Origin: Rossellomorea vietnamensis | Lineage (GTDB): Bacteria; Bacillota; Bacilli; Bacillales; Bacillaceae_B | Direction: 5' to 3' | Length of the DNA: 64,000 nt | Assembly: GCF_008180615.1 (NCBI RefSeq) | Contig: NZ_VTEH01000002.1 | Coordinates: 312,076-376,075 of the forward strand | Shown: in pieces, positions 1 through 8,176 of the stretch | How positions within the stretch are numbered: the first letter of the stretch is position 1 | How the letters are laid out: the number at the start of each line of letters is the position of its first letter | The notes under the pieces: generated by a model | What the model saw: the letters and a program-made list of their open reading frames with translations, nothing else | Database searches by the model: none | What the model was told of the DNA's origin: nothing | Translations under genes and position numbers: made by a program

Positions 1-251
1 TCTCTCCACTGGCCGCTTTTTTCTTTTAACGTGCCGGCATGTGTGTTTAGATCATCACGAAGTTCTTTTCCGGATTTCGGAGCAAGGAATAGAGCTGTTG
101 CTGCTCCTACAATTCCGCCAATCAAGGAACCAATCAAGAAATCCTTGGCATTGATGCTCCCTTCGTGAGTAGCGTTATTATTATTATTTGTTCCGCCGTT
201 TGGGTGGCCATGGCTCACCTGGTTTTTGTAAACATCATTTTGTTGAGTCAT
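1..251 (-). CDS. ytxH: YtxH-like general stress protein, 3' part cut by window edge
   Basis: The visible 83 codons start with ATG at 249-251 behind a GGGGAGGA ribosome site. After a Gly/Asn-rich polar N-terminus comes a glycine-rich hydrophobic segment (FLIGSLIGGIVGAATALFLA) and then APKSGKELR, the usual YtxH pattern of one membrane helix followed by a basic amphipathic stretch. The family is linked to sigma-B/sigma-H stress response in B. subtilis; its molecular role is not known. It lies 26 bases downstream of ytxG in the same direction, so the two are probably one transcript. The C-terminus is outside the window. Confidence 0.85.
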   Translation of the reverse strand, partial: MTQQNDVYKNQVSHGHPNGGTNNNNNATHEGSINAKDFLIGSLIGGIVGAATALFLAPKSGKELRDDLNTHAGTLKEKSGQWR

Positions 252-277
252 CTTAACATCCTCCCCTGAATTAAATA

Positions 278-790
278 TTAGTTCTGTCTTGCTCTGCGAA
301 TCATTTGTTCGCGTCTGTCAACCTCTGCAGATGCTCTCGCTTCTTCAGCTGCATAAGCATTCCTGGTGCCTTGATAAGGTTTTTCCTTCGTCTTCCACTT
401 ATCGCGAAGCTCCATTGCTGCTTTTCCCCATTGAACAACCTGGGAGATTCTTTCTTGATTCTTCTCTAAATTTGTGGAAATTGAAGTGGTAACCTTTTTA
501 ACAGATGAATTTAACCCTTGAATCGAACTTCCAACATCTTTCACAGCATATACAACTGTGTTCAATTCTTCTGACTTCTGCTGGATGTCCTCTGCAAGCC
601 TGTTGGTCTTATGTAGAAGATCAGCAGATTCCTTTGTTACTCCCTGCAGCTGTGTTTCCAAACCATCGAGGGTATGGGAGACACTATCTAAAGTCGTTTG
701 TACCGACTTAAGGGTTTTTGTCAAACTAATGACTAATACTAAGAATGCAATGGCAATCACTGCGACACTCAAATATAAAATAATCTCCAT
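278..790 (-). CDS. ytxG: YtxG, DUF948 membrane-anchored coiled-coil protein
   Basis: The 170-residue product has one N-terminal membrane helix (about residues 3-23). A long heptad-rich region (about 25-115) resembles methyl-accepting and DUF948 coiled coils, and the tail is charged. The start is ATG at 788-790, with AGGAGG ten bases upstream. In B. subtilis ytxG and ytxH are co-transcribed in the general stress regulon, and the same order is seen here with a sigma-B type promoter upstream. A structural role at the membrane is inference; no catalytic motif is visible. Confidence 0.88.
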   Translation of the reverse strand: MEIILYLSVAVIAIAFLVLVISLTKTLKSVQTTLDSVSHTLDGLETQLQGVTKESADLLHKTNRLAEDIQQKSEELNTVVYAVKDVGSSIQGLNSSVKKVTTSISTNLEKNQERISQVVQWGKAAMELRDKWKTKEKPYQGTRNAYAAEEARASAEVDRREQMIRRARQN

Positions 791-821
791 TTCATCAGCA
801 CCTCCTGTTTATAGAAATTCT

Positions 822-847
822 TTACCCGGCACTGAGCGTCCTTAAAC
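822..847 (-). promoter_or_regulatory. Sigma-B type promoter for ytxG-ytxH
   Basis: Read on the minus strand there is GTTTAA (842-847), a 14-base spacer and GGGTAA (822-827). The sigma-B consensus is GTTTAA-N12-14-GGGTAT. It lies about 30 bases upstream of the ytxG start, which fits the known stress control of this operon in B. subtilis. Confidence 0.75.
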
Positions 848-1071
848 ACTAGTTTCTCCACGGGAACATGAATATCCTGCTAATTTCACAGATTATTATT
901 TCCCGTTTTAGTTTTTCTAGTTATTTTGTTTCGGGAATATGTCCGGATATTTGATACCGGCACAGAATAATTTTTAAAAAATATATACTTTATCGGTTAC
1001 AATATGAATAGGCTTTACACATCCTTAGCCTAACAAGGCATAAGGAATATTTATTTAGGAGGAATACATAT

Positions 1072-2187
1072 ATGAAAGACCCTAGAATTGAAAAGCTGGC
1101 CAAAAATTTGATTCAGTACTCTGTCCAGTTACAAATAGGTGAAAAAGTATTAATTGAAAATTTCGGCCTGCAGCGTGAACTGGTAACCGCTTTAGTAAAG
1201 GAAGCTTATGCCGCAGGAGGATATCCTTTCGTGTCGCTGAAAGATCATGCAGTCGACCGCTCTCTATTGATGGGCGCCCAAGAGGAACAGTATGAGATGA
1301 TGGCTGAGTTTGAGGCCGGCGTAATGGATAAGATGGATGCCTATATCGGGCTTCGTTCTGGAGACAATATCAATGAACATGCCGATGTTCCGGATGAAAA
1401 GATGAAAATCCAGGGAAGCACTGTCGGTAAGAAGGTTCACCGCGAAATTCGTGTTCCCAAGAAAAAGTGGGTGGTGCTGAGATACCCGAATGCATCAATG
1501 GCCCAGCTGGCGAAAATGAGCACAGAAGCATTTGAGGACTTCTACTTTGATGTGTGCAACCTTGATTATGCGAAAATGGACAAAGCGATGGACGGCCTGG
1601 TTGAATTGATGAACAAGACAGATAAAGTCCGTATTACAGGTGAAGGAACTGAACTTACTTTTTCTATCAAAGACATTCCAGCTGTTAAGTGTGCGGGCCG
1701 ATTGAACATCCCGGACGGAGAAGTATACACTGCTCCTGTAAAAGATTCAGTGAACGGTACCATTACTTATAACACACCGTCTCCTTATCACGGCTTCACT
1801 TACGAAAACGTGAAACTGACTTTCGAAAACGGAAAGATTGTATCCGCTGAAGCCAATGATACGGAAAGAATCAATAAAATCTTTGATACGGACGAAGGCG
1901 CACGTTTCATAGGTGAATTTGCCATCGGGGTCAACCCTTATATCCTTCATCCAATGCAGGACATCCTGTTTGATGAAAAAATTGACGGCAGCTTCCACTT
2001 CACACCAGGAGAGTGCTATGAGCAGGCTTATAACGGCAACCACTCTAATATCCATTGGGATATGGTCATGATCCAAAGACCTGAGTACGGCGGAGGAGAA
2101 ATCTATTTCGATGATGTGCTGATCCGCAAAGATGGCCGCTTCACTCTTCCTGAGCTGGAGCAGCTAAATCCGGAAAACCTGAAATAG
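1072..2187 (+). CDS. M29-family aminopeptidase
   Basis: The 371-residue protein belongs to the thermophilic-aminopeptidase (AmpS/AmpT, M29) family of cytoplasmic metallo-exopeptidases. Family metal ligands are visible in the C-terminal third: a Glu in ARFIGEFAIG, a His in the SFHFTPGE stretch, and the HxD pair in IHWDMV. The start ATG follows AGGAGG by nine bases. It is a single-gene unit, divergent from ytxG and closed by a strong bidirectional terminator. It is somewhat shorter than B. subtilis AmpS (about 410 residues), so it is the shorter subfamily and I do not assign that symbol. Confidence 0.88.
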   Translation: MKDPRIEKLAKNLIQYSVQLQIGEKVLIENFGLQRELVTALVKEAYAAGGYPFVSLKDHAVDRSLLMGAQEEQYEMMAEFEAGVMDKMDAYIGLRSGDNINEHADVPDEKMKIQGSTVGKKVHREIRVPKKKWVVLRYPNASMAQLAKMSTEAFEDFYFDVCNLDYAKMDKAMDGLVELMNKTDKVRITGEGTELTFSIKDIPAVKCAGRLNIPDGEVYTAPVKDSVNGTITYNTPSPYHGFTYENVKLTFENGKIVSAEANDTERINKIFDTDEGARFIGEFAIGVNPYILHPMQDILFDEKIDGSFHFTPGECYEQAYNGNHSNIHWDMVMIQRPEYGGGEIYFDDVLIRKDGRFTLPELEQLNPENLK

Positions 2188-2193
2188 GAGAGT

Positions 2194-2241
2194 AAAAACT
2201 AAGAGGGACTGCAAACAATAGTGCAGTCCCTCTTAGTTTTT
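2194..2241. terminator. Bidirectional intrinsic terminator
   Basis: A perfect 20-bp inverted repeat (2194-2213 with 2222-2241) encloses an 8-base loop, with A and T runs at its outer ends. It lies between the convergent aminopeptidase and lipoprotein genes and can serve both. Confidence 0.92.
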
Positions 2242-2265
2242 CATCAAAGCCTTTACAAGATTATT

Positions 2266-2781
2266 TCACTTATCCTCCACGTTAACCGTATATTCCTTAT
2301 AACTGTCAGTGTTCTTCAAAATAATAGACCATTGATCTTCATCGGAATTATAAGAAATGGACTGTGCAGTTAAAATTTCATTTTCAAGAACAGTCTTAGA
2401 TAATGCTCTATTTAAGGCCTCAGCTTCGGAAAGCGTGGCACCTTCTGGAGAATAGCTTCGCATCACTTCTACCTTCCCAGCAGCCGCTTGACCTGGATAG
2501 GAGGTGTCCATTCCGCCATCAAACCATATCTTCACTTGTTCTCCTACTTTAACCTCTGCAGGTGCTTCACTTGCCCATACAGCATCATAGAATTCTTCTA
2601 TACCGCCATTTTCACTGTAGTCTTTAGCTTCTGTACTGACAACTAAAATCTGTTGTCCTTCCTTATCCATTACATATCCAGTTATCCCTGGTTCTCCGCC
2701 ATCAGTATTACCAGTTTCATTACTGCATCCACCTAATATAAAAAGCATAAACACCGTTGAATAAACGAATATCTTTCCCAT
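2266..2781 (-). CDS. DUF3221 (YobA-like) lipoprotein
   Basis: The 171-residue product begins with a lipoprotein signal peptide, and the lipobox ILGGC places the lipidated Cys at residue 19. The exported part carries the DUF3221 pattern of an OB-like small domain (GYVMDKEGQQILVV, VKVGEQVKIWFDG, Y-P-GQA). The function of the family is unknown. It is monocistronic as far as can be seen, downstream of and in the same direction as the anti-sigma-like gene but separated from it by about 150 bases. Confidence 0.8.
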   Translation of the reverse strand: MGKIFVYSTVFMLFILGGCSNETGNTDGGEPGITGYVMDKEGQQILVVSTEAKDYSENGGIEEFYDAVWASEAPAEVKVGEQVKIWFDGGMDTSYPGQAAAGKVEVMRSYSPEGATLSEAEALNRALSKTVLENEILTAQSISYNSDEDQWSIILKNTDSYKEYTVNVEDK

Positions 2782-2933
2782 TTGCAGCCCTCTCCTCCCA
2801 TGTGACGTATTGAGCTGCTAGTAGTTTCAATAACGGTTAGCGGCTCAACACCCTGTCTTTACTAGATTACCAGCGTCAGTTCTTATCTGAAATATCTATT
2901 TAATAAACCCTGAAAGTAAGAGATATATTCGGT

Positions 2934-3947
2934 TTATTCCTCAATCTCATACACCAGTACATCAAACAGCTCATCTCCATCGTACAACAGGAAAGCCCAT
3001 TTGCCTGGTTTTGGTATGGTGACTGCGCAAGGTACATGGGCATCAGCTCCATTTACCGCACTGCCTAGCTGCATGGTCCATTTCCACCCATTATCCAAGA
3101 TAGGGTAAGCAGTTTGTGAACTTTCATGAAACCCCACCACCGTTAAATCTGAAGTTTTATTTCCCCAAAGATGCCAAATCCATTTTTGCGGTGTCAAACT
3201 CGGCATATCGATACCTATGACACCTGATTTATTCTCATTTCCAATAATTCCCCCGTTAAAGTTGACCGCTTTCCTATTCCAGTCAATTTCTTCAAAGTCC
3301 TGCTGCTCTACAAAACCTGGGATATTTTCCGGCAGCTTTATTCCTTGTGGTTCATTAACAGACAAAATGACATCTCCATAAAATTTCCCATCTAGCAGGA
3401 CCTCGTATTTCCATAGGCCCCCATAAGGGATTTCAAAACTGGCTGTATAACGCTGCAGTGAACTGTAACCAGGGGACGGTTTCCTTATTTTTTCTGAAGC
3501 TGCTGCAATAATTTTTTCCCCGGTCTCTTTGTTGTGAGCATTAATTGTTAACTCCTTTCCTTGATAGGTCTCGAAGGGCTCCTGGAAGCTGAAGAGATAT
3601 CCGGAAGGTTTTCCAGCTGTCAGCCCCGGTTCGGAAATGATGCTGAATTTTTCATTATCGTTTTGACCATATTCATCGCGAATTGCCCAGTCTTCCACCG
3701 CTTCAAGGTGAGAACTCTGATTACCTTCTGAATTCGGCATTGAGTGAGTGGATAATAGAACTAGCATAATTGCCACAGTTGCTGCTGATAAGGAGAATAT
3801 CATAAAACGGTTAGGCTTCTTTTCAATGGTTCTTGTCTCTGAATGGATGGCTGCTTTCACCCTTTGTTTGTGGGTTTCTGTAAAATGGGACCCCTTATGG
3901 GTTGTGGCGTCCATCGCTTTCTTAAGGTTTTCAAGTTTGTCATTCAT
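2934..3947 (-). CDS. Putative membrane anti-sigma / DUF4871-type protein
   Basis: The product has about 337 residues. A short cytoplasmic N-terminus (about 45 residues, rich in Lys/Thr/His) precedes one membrane helix (FMIFSLSAATVAIMLVLLST). A large extracellular beta-rich domain resembling DUF4871 follows. I choose ATG 3945-3947, since GAGAGGGGG lies at the right distance; an ATG eight codons upstream lacks such a site. The start overlaps the end of the ECF sigma gene by 8 bases, which implies translational coupling. The topology and coupling suggest an anti-sigma factor or envelope sensor, but no zinc-binding anti-sigma motif is visible, so this is inference. Confidence 0.75.
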   Translation of the reverse strand: MNDKLENLKKAMDATTHKGSHFTETHKQRVKAAIHSETRTIEKKPNRFMIFSLSAATVAIMLVLLSTHSMPNSEGNQSSHLEAVEDWAIRDEYGQNDNEKFSIISEPGLTAGKPSGYLFSFQEPFETYQGKELTINAHNKETGEKIIAAASEKIRKPSPGYSSLQRYTASFEIPYGGLWKYEVLLDGKFYGDVILSVNEPQGIKLPENIPGFVEQQDFEEIDWNRKAVNFNGGIIGNENKSGVIGIDMPSLTPQKWIWHLWGNKTSDLTVVGFHESSQTAYPILDNGWKWTMQLGSAVNGADAHVPCAVTIPKPGKWAFLLYDGDELFDVLVYEIEE

Positions 3948-4491
3948 GTCTTTTCCCCCTCTCCAATACATTTTTGAGCTGGGTTCTTCCTCTTTTCAAT
4001 CTTGTTTTTACCGTGTTGGAGTTCATGTTTAAAATATCGCCGATTTTGGCAATTGACAGCTCTTCATAATAATAAAGAATAATGACTTCACGGTATTTTA
4101 CCGGCAGCTCCAATACACTCTTGGAAAGTGTCTCTTCCTCGCTGCGTTCAATTAACAACATATCAGGCGGAGGATCGTTGGATTTAAAGATGGTGAGAAG
4201 ACTTGACTGAACAACTGTTTTTCGATAAGAAGCGCTTTTTAACATGTCCTTAGATTTATTAATGGTGATTCTGTATATCCATGGTTTAAAGTCAAGGATT
4301 TCATAGAGCTTGTCGTACTGATGGCAGCAGACGACAAATACATCCTGAACAATATCTTCTGCTAATTTCCAGTCTTTAACGTAGTTATAAGCCATCTTTG
4401 TCAAATTTTCACCGTACCTATCCATAATAGCCTCAAGCCAAGCATCTTTTCTGGCAGGAAAATCAGACTCATTTTCTGTGAGACTGGTCAA
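3940..4491 (-). CDS. ECF RNA polymerase sigma factor
   Basis: The 183-residue protein has a sigma-70 region 2 (about residues 20-85, with FKPWIYRITINKSKD) and a region 4 helix-turn-helix (about 125-175, LPVKYREVIILYYYEELS to NTVKTRLKRG). The start codon is TTG at 4489-4491 with GGGGTGA just upstream. Immediately upstream is an ECF-type promoter, so it probably activates its own transcription. It is coupled to the downstream membrane protein, which is the likely antagonist. Which B. subtilis ECF factor it matches best cannot be settled here. Confidence 0.9.
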   Translation of the reverse strand: MTSLTENESDFPARKDAWLEAIMDRYGENLTKMAYNYVKDWKLAEDIVQDVFVVCCHQYDKLYEILDFKPWIYRITINKSKDMLKSASYRKTVVQSSLLTIFKSNDPPPDMLLIERSEEETLSKSVLELPVKYREVIILYYYEELSIAKIGDILNMNSNTVKTRLKRGRTQLKNVLERGKRHE

Positions 4492-4525
4492 AAGGTTCTC
4501 ACCCCATTTTCTTCTTTACTGCTAA

Positions 4526-4551
4526 GACGATTCAGTTGCCAGAAGGTTTCA
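4526..4551 (-). promoter_or_regulatory. ECF-type autoregulatory promoter
   Basis: On the minus strand TGAAAC (4546-4551), 16 bases, then CGTC (4526-4529) match the -35 and -10 pattern of Bacillus ECF sigma factors. It lies about 35 bases before the TTG start of the sigma gene. Confidence 0.7.
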
Positions 4552-4637
4552 TAATTTCATAAGAATTTTCTTTATCGCTTTACAGCACGAAGAGGGACTG
4601 TCCCTATTTACGCTTTAAAGCGTAAAAGCACTAACAC

Positions 4638-4674
4638 TAAAAAAGCCGCCAGCCCTTATGCAGGGCTGGCAGCT
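4638..4674 (-). terminator. Terminator after murC
   Basis: A nine-bp stem (4648-4656 with 4662-4670), extended by three more pairs after one mismatch, is followed on the minus strand by a T run. It lies directly after the murC stop codon. Confidence 0.85.
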
Positions 4675-4685
4675 TAAAAAGATCT

Positions 4686-5996
4686 CTATTCTACGTGGTT
4701 TCTAAGTGTTTCTTCATAGGCTTCCTGGAATTTTTGGACATCCCCGGCCCCCATGAATATTAGGACACCATTTTCGTGAGCCATTAATGGCTTGGTATTA
4801 TGTTCATCGATCATTTTAGCATTCTCGATTTTGCCCCTAAGGTCATCGATGGAAAGTTTTCCATGATTCTCACGTGCAGAACCAAAGATTTCGCATAGAT
4901 ACACCTGGTCGGCTTCCGATAAGCTGTCGGCAAATTCATTCAGGAATGTCTGAGTCCTTGTGAATGTATGAGGCTGGAAGACAGCTATGATTTCTCTGTC
5001 TGGATACTTCTGCCTTGCCGCTTCAATCGTCACCTTGATTTCAGTTGGGTGATGAGCATAATCATCAATCAGAATCTGTTCGCCGATTTTCTTCTCGGAG
5101 AATCTTCTTTTTACCCCTTGGAAGGAAGCTAATCTTTCCTGCACAATCTCTGTATCAAGATCCTCGTAATGACAAAGGGCGATGACAGACAGGGCATTCA
5201 GGATGCTGTGGTCTCCATATCCAGGAATTGAGAACGAAGCGAAAAATTCATTTCTCACAAAGACATCGAAAGTTGTTCCATCCGGATTCTTATTGACATT
5301 TCTTGCCTGGAAGTCATTTTCTTCGGCAAATCCATAGAAAAGGACAGGAACCTTTGCTTGTATCTTTTGCAGGTGTTCATCATCCCCGCAGGCAATGATC
5401 CCTTTCTTAACTTGCATCGCCATCTCCTGGAATGCCTGGAAGACGTCATCGACATTCGCAAAATAATCAGGGTGGTCAAAATCGATGTTCGTCATGATGG
5501 CATAGTCTGGATGGTACGACAAAAAGTGCCTTCTGTATTCACATGCTTCGAACACAAAGTACTCCGCATCTTTTTCACCTTTGCCCGTTCCATCTCCGAT
5601 CAGATAGGAAGTAGGCTTTGCGCCTCTGATGACATGTGCGAGAAGACCGGTAGTTGATGTCTTTCCATGTGCACCTGTAACGGCAACAGAAGTGAACTCC
5701 TGCATGAAATCACCCAGGAAACTGTGGTATCTCGTCACCGGGAGGCCTTGTTCCACTGCCTCTTCAATTTCTTCATGTGTATCTGGGAATGCATTACCCG
5801 CTATAACACTCATGTCCGGCCCTATATTTTCCTTTTGAAAAGGCAGGATTTTTATTTGAGAATCTTCAAGAGACTTCTGTGTGAAAAAATACTTTTCGAC
5901 ATCTGAGCCCTGTACTTCATACTCCATATCGTGAAGCACCTGGGCAAGCGCGCTCATTCCAGATCCCTTAATTCCAACGAAATGGTATATAGTCAT
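4686..5996 (-). CDS. murC: UDP-N-acetylmuramate-L-alanine ligase
   Basis: This cytoplasmic enzyme adds L-alanine to UDP-N-acetylmuramate with ATP, the first peptide step of peptidoglycan synthesis. The N-terminal Rossmann-like motif [11 protein letters not shown] starts near residue 8, and the ATP loop GAHGKTSTT is at about 108-116. Later Mur ligase signatures include [14 protein letters not shown] and [12 protein letters not shown] start at ATG 5994-5996 because GGAGG is seven bases upstream; a longer frame to 6017 lacks a site. The resulting 436 residues match the family (432 in B. subtilis). It stands alone between terminators, in the usual Bacillus order near ytxG and sftA. Confidence 0.97.
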   Translation of the reverse strand: MTIYHFVGIKGSGMSALAQVLHDMEYEVQGSDVEKYFFTQKSLEDSQIKILPFQKENIGPDMSVIAGNAFPDTHEEIEEAVEQGLPVTRYHSFLGDFMQEFTSVAVTGAHGKTSTTGLLAHVIRGAKPTSYLIGDGTGKGEKDAEYFVFEACEYRRHFLSYHPDYAIMTNIDFDHPDYFANVDDVFQAFQEMAMQVKKGIIACGDDEHLQKIQAKVPVLFYGFAEENDFQARNVNKNPDGTTFDVFVRNEFFASFSIPGYGDHSILNALSVIALCHYEDLDTEIVQERLASFQGVKRRFSEKKIGEQILIDDYAHHPTEIKVTIEAARQKYPDREIIAVFQPHTFTRTQTFLNEFADSLSEADQVYLCEIFGSARENHGKLSIDDLRGKIENAKMIDEHNTKPLMAHENGVLIFMGAGDVQKFQEAYEETLRNHVE

Positions 5997-6190
5997 ATTA
6001 GAACCTCCAACAATCATCTATCTGTAAGCAGTATATGACATTAATCCATTTTTGCCAGCAGGCAAATCTTGACCAGCATGCAAAAATGTAATTGCTTAAT
6101 GAACAACAACCCGCTTCAGTATCGACCGTATTATAATGAAAAGATTATATCATCTTTTTATGCCAGTGGCTATGAACGACAAGTATGACT

Positions 6191-6856
6191 TTATAGTGAC
6201 ATAGCAATGAACCGGGCAGCATTTTCCTTCAAAAAGCCCCGCCACGCAATGCCCCTATCCATGCTTCTATTTTCATAATGGTCCAATAGGCCTCTGAATA
6301 TTTCTCCATCCTTTACCCTGAAAGCAGGCCCGATTAACATTCCTTTTGAAAGTAAAGGGATTTTTCTTATAAAAGCCAAATCCCCGGATTTCAGTGTCCC
6401 TTCATGAGTAAAAGGGCTTACAACCACTTCTTTGTGCTTATGTAGGATATTCTGTACAATTGTTGAATTTTCATAGCAATCAATTTCCAGCACTTCCACG
6501 GGTTCCCATGCGACGGTCAAAAACAGGGCGCCGAGCATCCTGTCTGTTTCCGTCATCCCATCTGCTTTTACCTGGAGAAACTGATGAAATACAGTCTTGT
6601 TTGCTGCTGTCTTATAATCAAATAGAAGCCATTGCCTGAAGAGCGTATCCAAAGCAGAACCTGATTCAGCTGGTTCAAGAGATAAGGAGAATTTTTTGGA
6701 GAAAATGAATTTTGCTCTTACCTTCTCACGAATATTGGTCTCTCTTTCCAAGTACAGCAGGCTCTGGGTATACAACTCTTCTGTATGCCTTTCAGCCTGC
6801 TGCTGCTTTTTGTCCTTATAAGATGCTAAATTGATCAGTGGTTCTTTTTCCTTCAC
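6191..6856 (-). CDS. Uncharacterised protein downstream of nicotinate phosphoribosyltransferase
   Basis: I do not recognise this 221-residue protein with confidence. It begins at GTG 6854-6856 with AGGTG nine bases before. It lies only 12 bases after the phosphoribosyltransferase gene, so the two should be co-transcribed. The N-terminal third is charged and helical (Lys/Gln/Glu-rich), and the centre has a WLLFDY stretch followed by mixed alpha/beta sequence. No signal peptide, membrane helix or catalytic motif is evident, so it is probably cytoplasmic. The WLLFDY pattern recalls small helical SEC-C-associated domains, which is only a resemblance. Confidence 0.75.
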   Translation of the reverse strand: MKEKEPLINLASYKDKKQQQAERHTEELYTQSLLYLERETNIREKVRAKFIFSKKFSLSLEPAESGSALDTLFRQWLLFDYKTAANKTVFHQFLQVKADGMTETDRMLGALFLTVAWEPVEVLEIDCYENSTIVQNILHKHKEVVVSPFTHEGTLKSGDLAFIRKIPLLSKGMLIGPAFRVKDGEIFRGLLDHYENRSMDRGIAWRGFLKENAARFIAMSL

Positions 6857-6868
6857 ATTAAATCACAC

Positions 6869-7972
6869 CTATTGCCATTCGACTTTCTCTAAACGTTCAT
6901 TCCACCTGAATTTTCTTCCGGTTTTTGCCTGCGGTTTCCCGTCCAGGATGACATTATCGCCGGTGAAGCCGATATGGACCTTTAAAAGACTGCCCCCGAC
7001 ACCATACATATCCACCGGTATCTCATTTTCCTCAAAAGAGCGGATACGTTCTTCTGTAAAACCGCCTGATACGACAATTTTGACATGGTTGAAGCCTTCC
7101 GCATCCAATTCCTCACGCAGGGCAAGTATCAATTCCGCATTGACGCCTCTTGGATCGAACGTCCCAAGCAAGTGCTGATTTCTTACGAAGTATTTGTCAA
7201 TCATCGTGCGTGAGGTATCAACGCGAACGCCTTTCAATTCAGAACCAAAAGCCCTCGCCACTTTAAGCGCATCATCGATGACATCATTATTATAATCCAC
7301 AAGCGCAATCAATTCGTCCTCCGGAAACGTTTCCTTGTATGCCTGCGCAGCAGCTACAATGTCTCCATTGAAGAGCTGTATGAGGGCATGCGGCATCGTA
7401 CCCATCCCCTGCTTGCCCCACCATTCATTCATGGCGTGGGTCGCCTGGGCGGTAGATCCGCCGATAAAGGCTGCGTAACCATCCCCAGCCTGCTGGGTAT
7501 AATGGTCATCACGGTCTCCCATGAAAATGACCGGTTTTTTCTTTCCTGACAGAGACGCCGCTTTCATCAATTTGTAGACATTTGTTGCGACCGATGTTCT
7601 CCGCCCAAGGATACCATCGATGATTCCTTCGAGATAACCAAAGTCCTGATAACGTCCGGTAATGGTCAGTACTGTTTCGAATGGAGCAATCTTGTCTCCA
7701 TCCTTCAGTGAATGAATTTCGAGGTCTTCCGGATTATCAGCGAAAGTATGCAGTAGAGCAATGACCTCATCTGTACCGCAGAGAACAGCATGTTCCTTTT
7801 GGAAGAATTGCATTGTGACTGTGCTCTCTGATTTATATTTCCTTGCTATTTCTCTTGTTTTTAAAAAATAAACAGCCGAGAACCAGCCTTCCTTGACCCT
7901 CTCATCAAACTTGAAAGTGTCGTTGGTCAATCTATTCAGTTTCCCTTGAAGTTTCAATTGAATTTCCTTCAT
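6869..7972 (-). CDS. Nicotinate phosphoribosyltransferase
   Basis: The 367-residue product matches the nicotinate phosphoribosyltransferase family, which joins nicotinate to PRPP in NAD salvage. Visible family sequence includes GRRTSVATN, the FMGDRDDHYTQQAGDGYAAF region, VRVDTSRT near the product site, and GGFTEERI followed by YGVGGSL for the phosphate site. It lies in a two-gene unit with the unknown gene downstream. The insertion of this pair between sftA and murC differs from B. subtilis, so the locus has been locally rearranged. The start ATG near 7972 is preceded by a weak AAGGAG-like site. Confidence 0.9.
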   Translation of the reverse strand: MKEIQLKLQGKLNRLTNDTFKFDERVKEGWFSAVYFLKTREIARKYKSESTVTMQFFQKEHAVLCGTDEVIALLHTFADNPEDLEIHSLKDGDKIAPFETVLTITGRYQDFGYLEGIIDGILGRRTSVATNVYKLMKAASLSGKKKPVIFMGDRDDHYTQQAGDGYAAFIGGSTAQATHAMNEWWGKQGMGTMPHALIQLFNGDIVAAAQAYKETFPEDELIALVDYNNDVIDDALKVARAFGSELKGVRVDTSRTMIDKYFVRNQHLLGTFDPRGVNAELILALREELDAEGFNHVKIVVSGGFTEERIRSFEENEIPVDMYGVGGSLLKVHIGFTGDNVILDGKPQAKTGRKFRWNERLEKVEWQ

Positions 7973-8076
7973 CCTAAAAGCTCCTTACCATCAACTGTAC
8001 ACATCTATTGATTGTCATTGACTGAGTAATAAAGGAACACCAACCACAAAAATAGTTCCTTAAAAGTTAACGAAAC

Positions 8077-8117
8077 AAAAAAGCGAAGAACGAACTGGGT
8101 ACATCCTTCACTTTTTT
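8077..8117 (-). terminator. Probable terminator after sftA
   Basis: A 12-bp stem (8077-8088 with 8106-8117, one G-T pair) ends in T runs on both strands. The 17-base loop is long, so the call is moderate. It lies between sftA and the phosphoribosyltransferase gene. Confidence 0.6.
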
Positions 8118-8176
8118 GCTATTAGGTTACTTGTATTCATTTTATTATAGTTTCATTCTTTTAAGAATACCACTTC

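Noticed and set aside
4590..4625. AGGGACTGTCCCT with CGCTTTAAAGCG palindromes as an operator; a related AGGGACAGTCCCT lies near 20393
   Set aside because: They look like fragments of a dispersed repeat; no gene starts next to either copy on the right strand.
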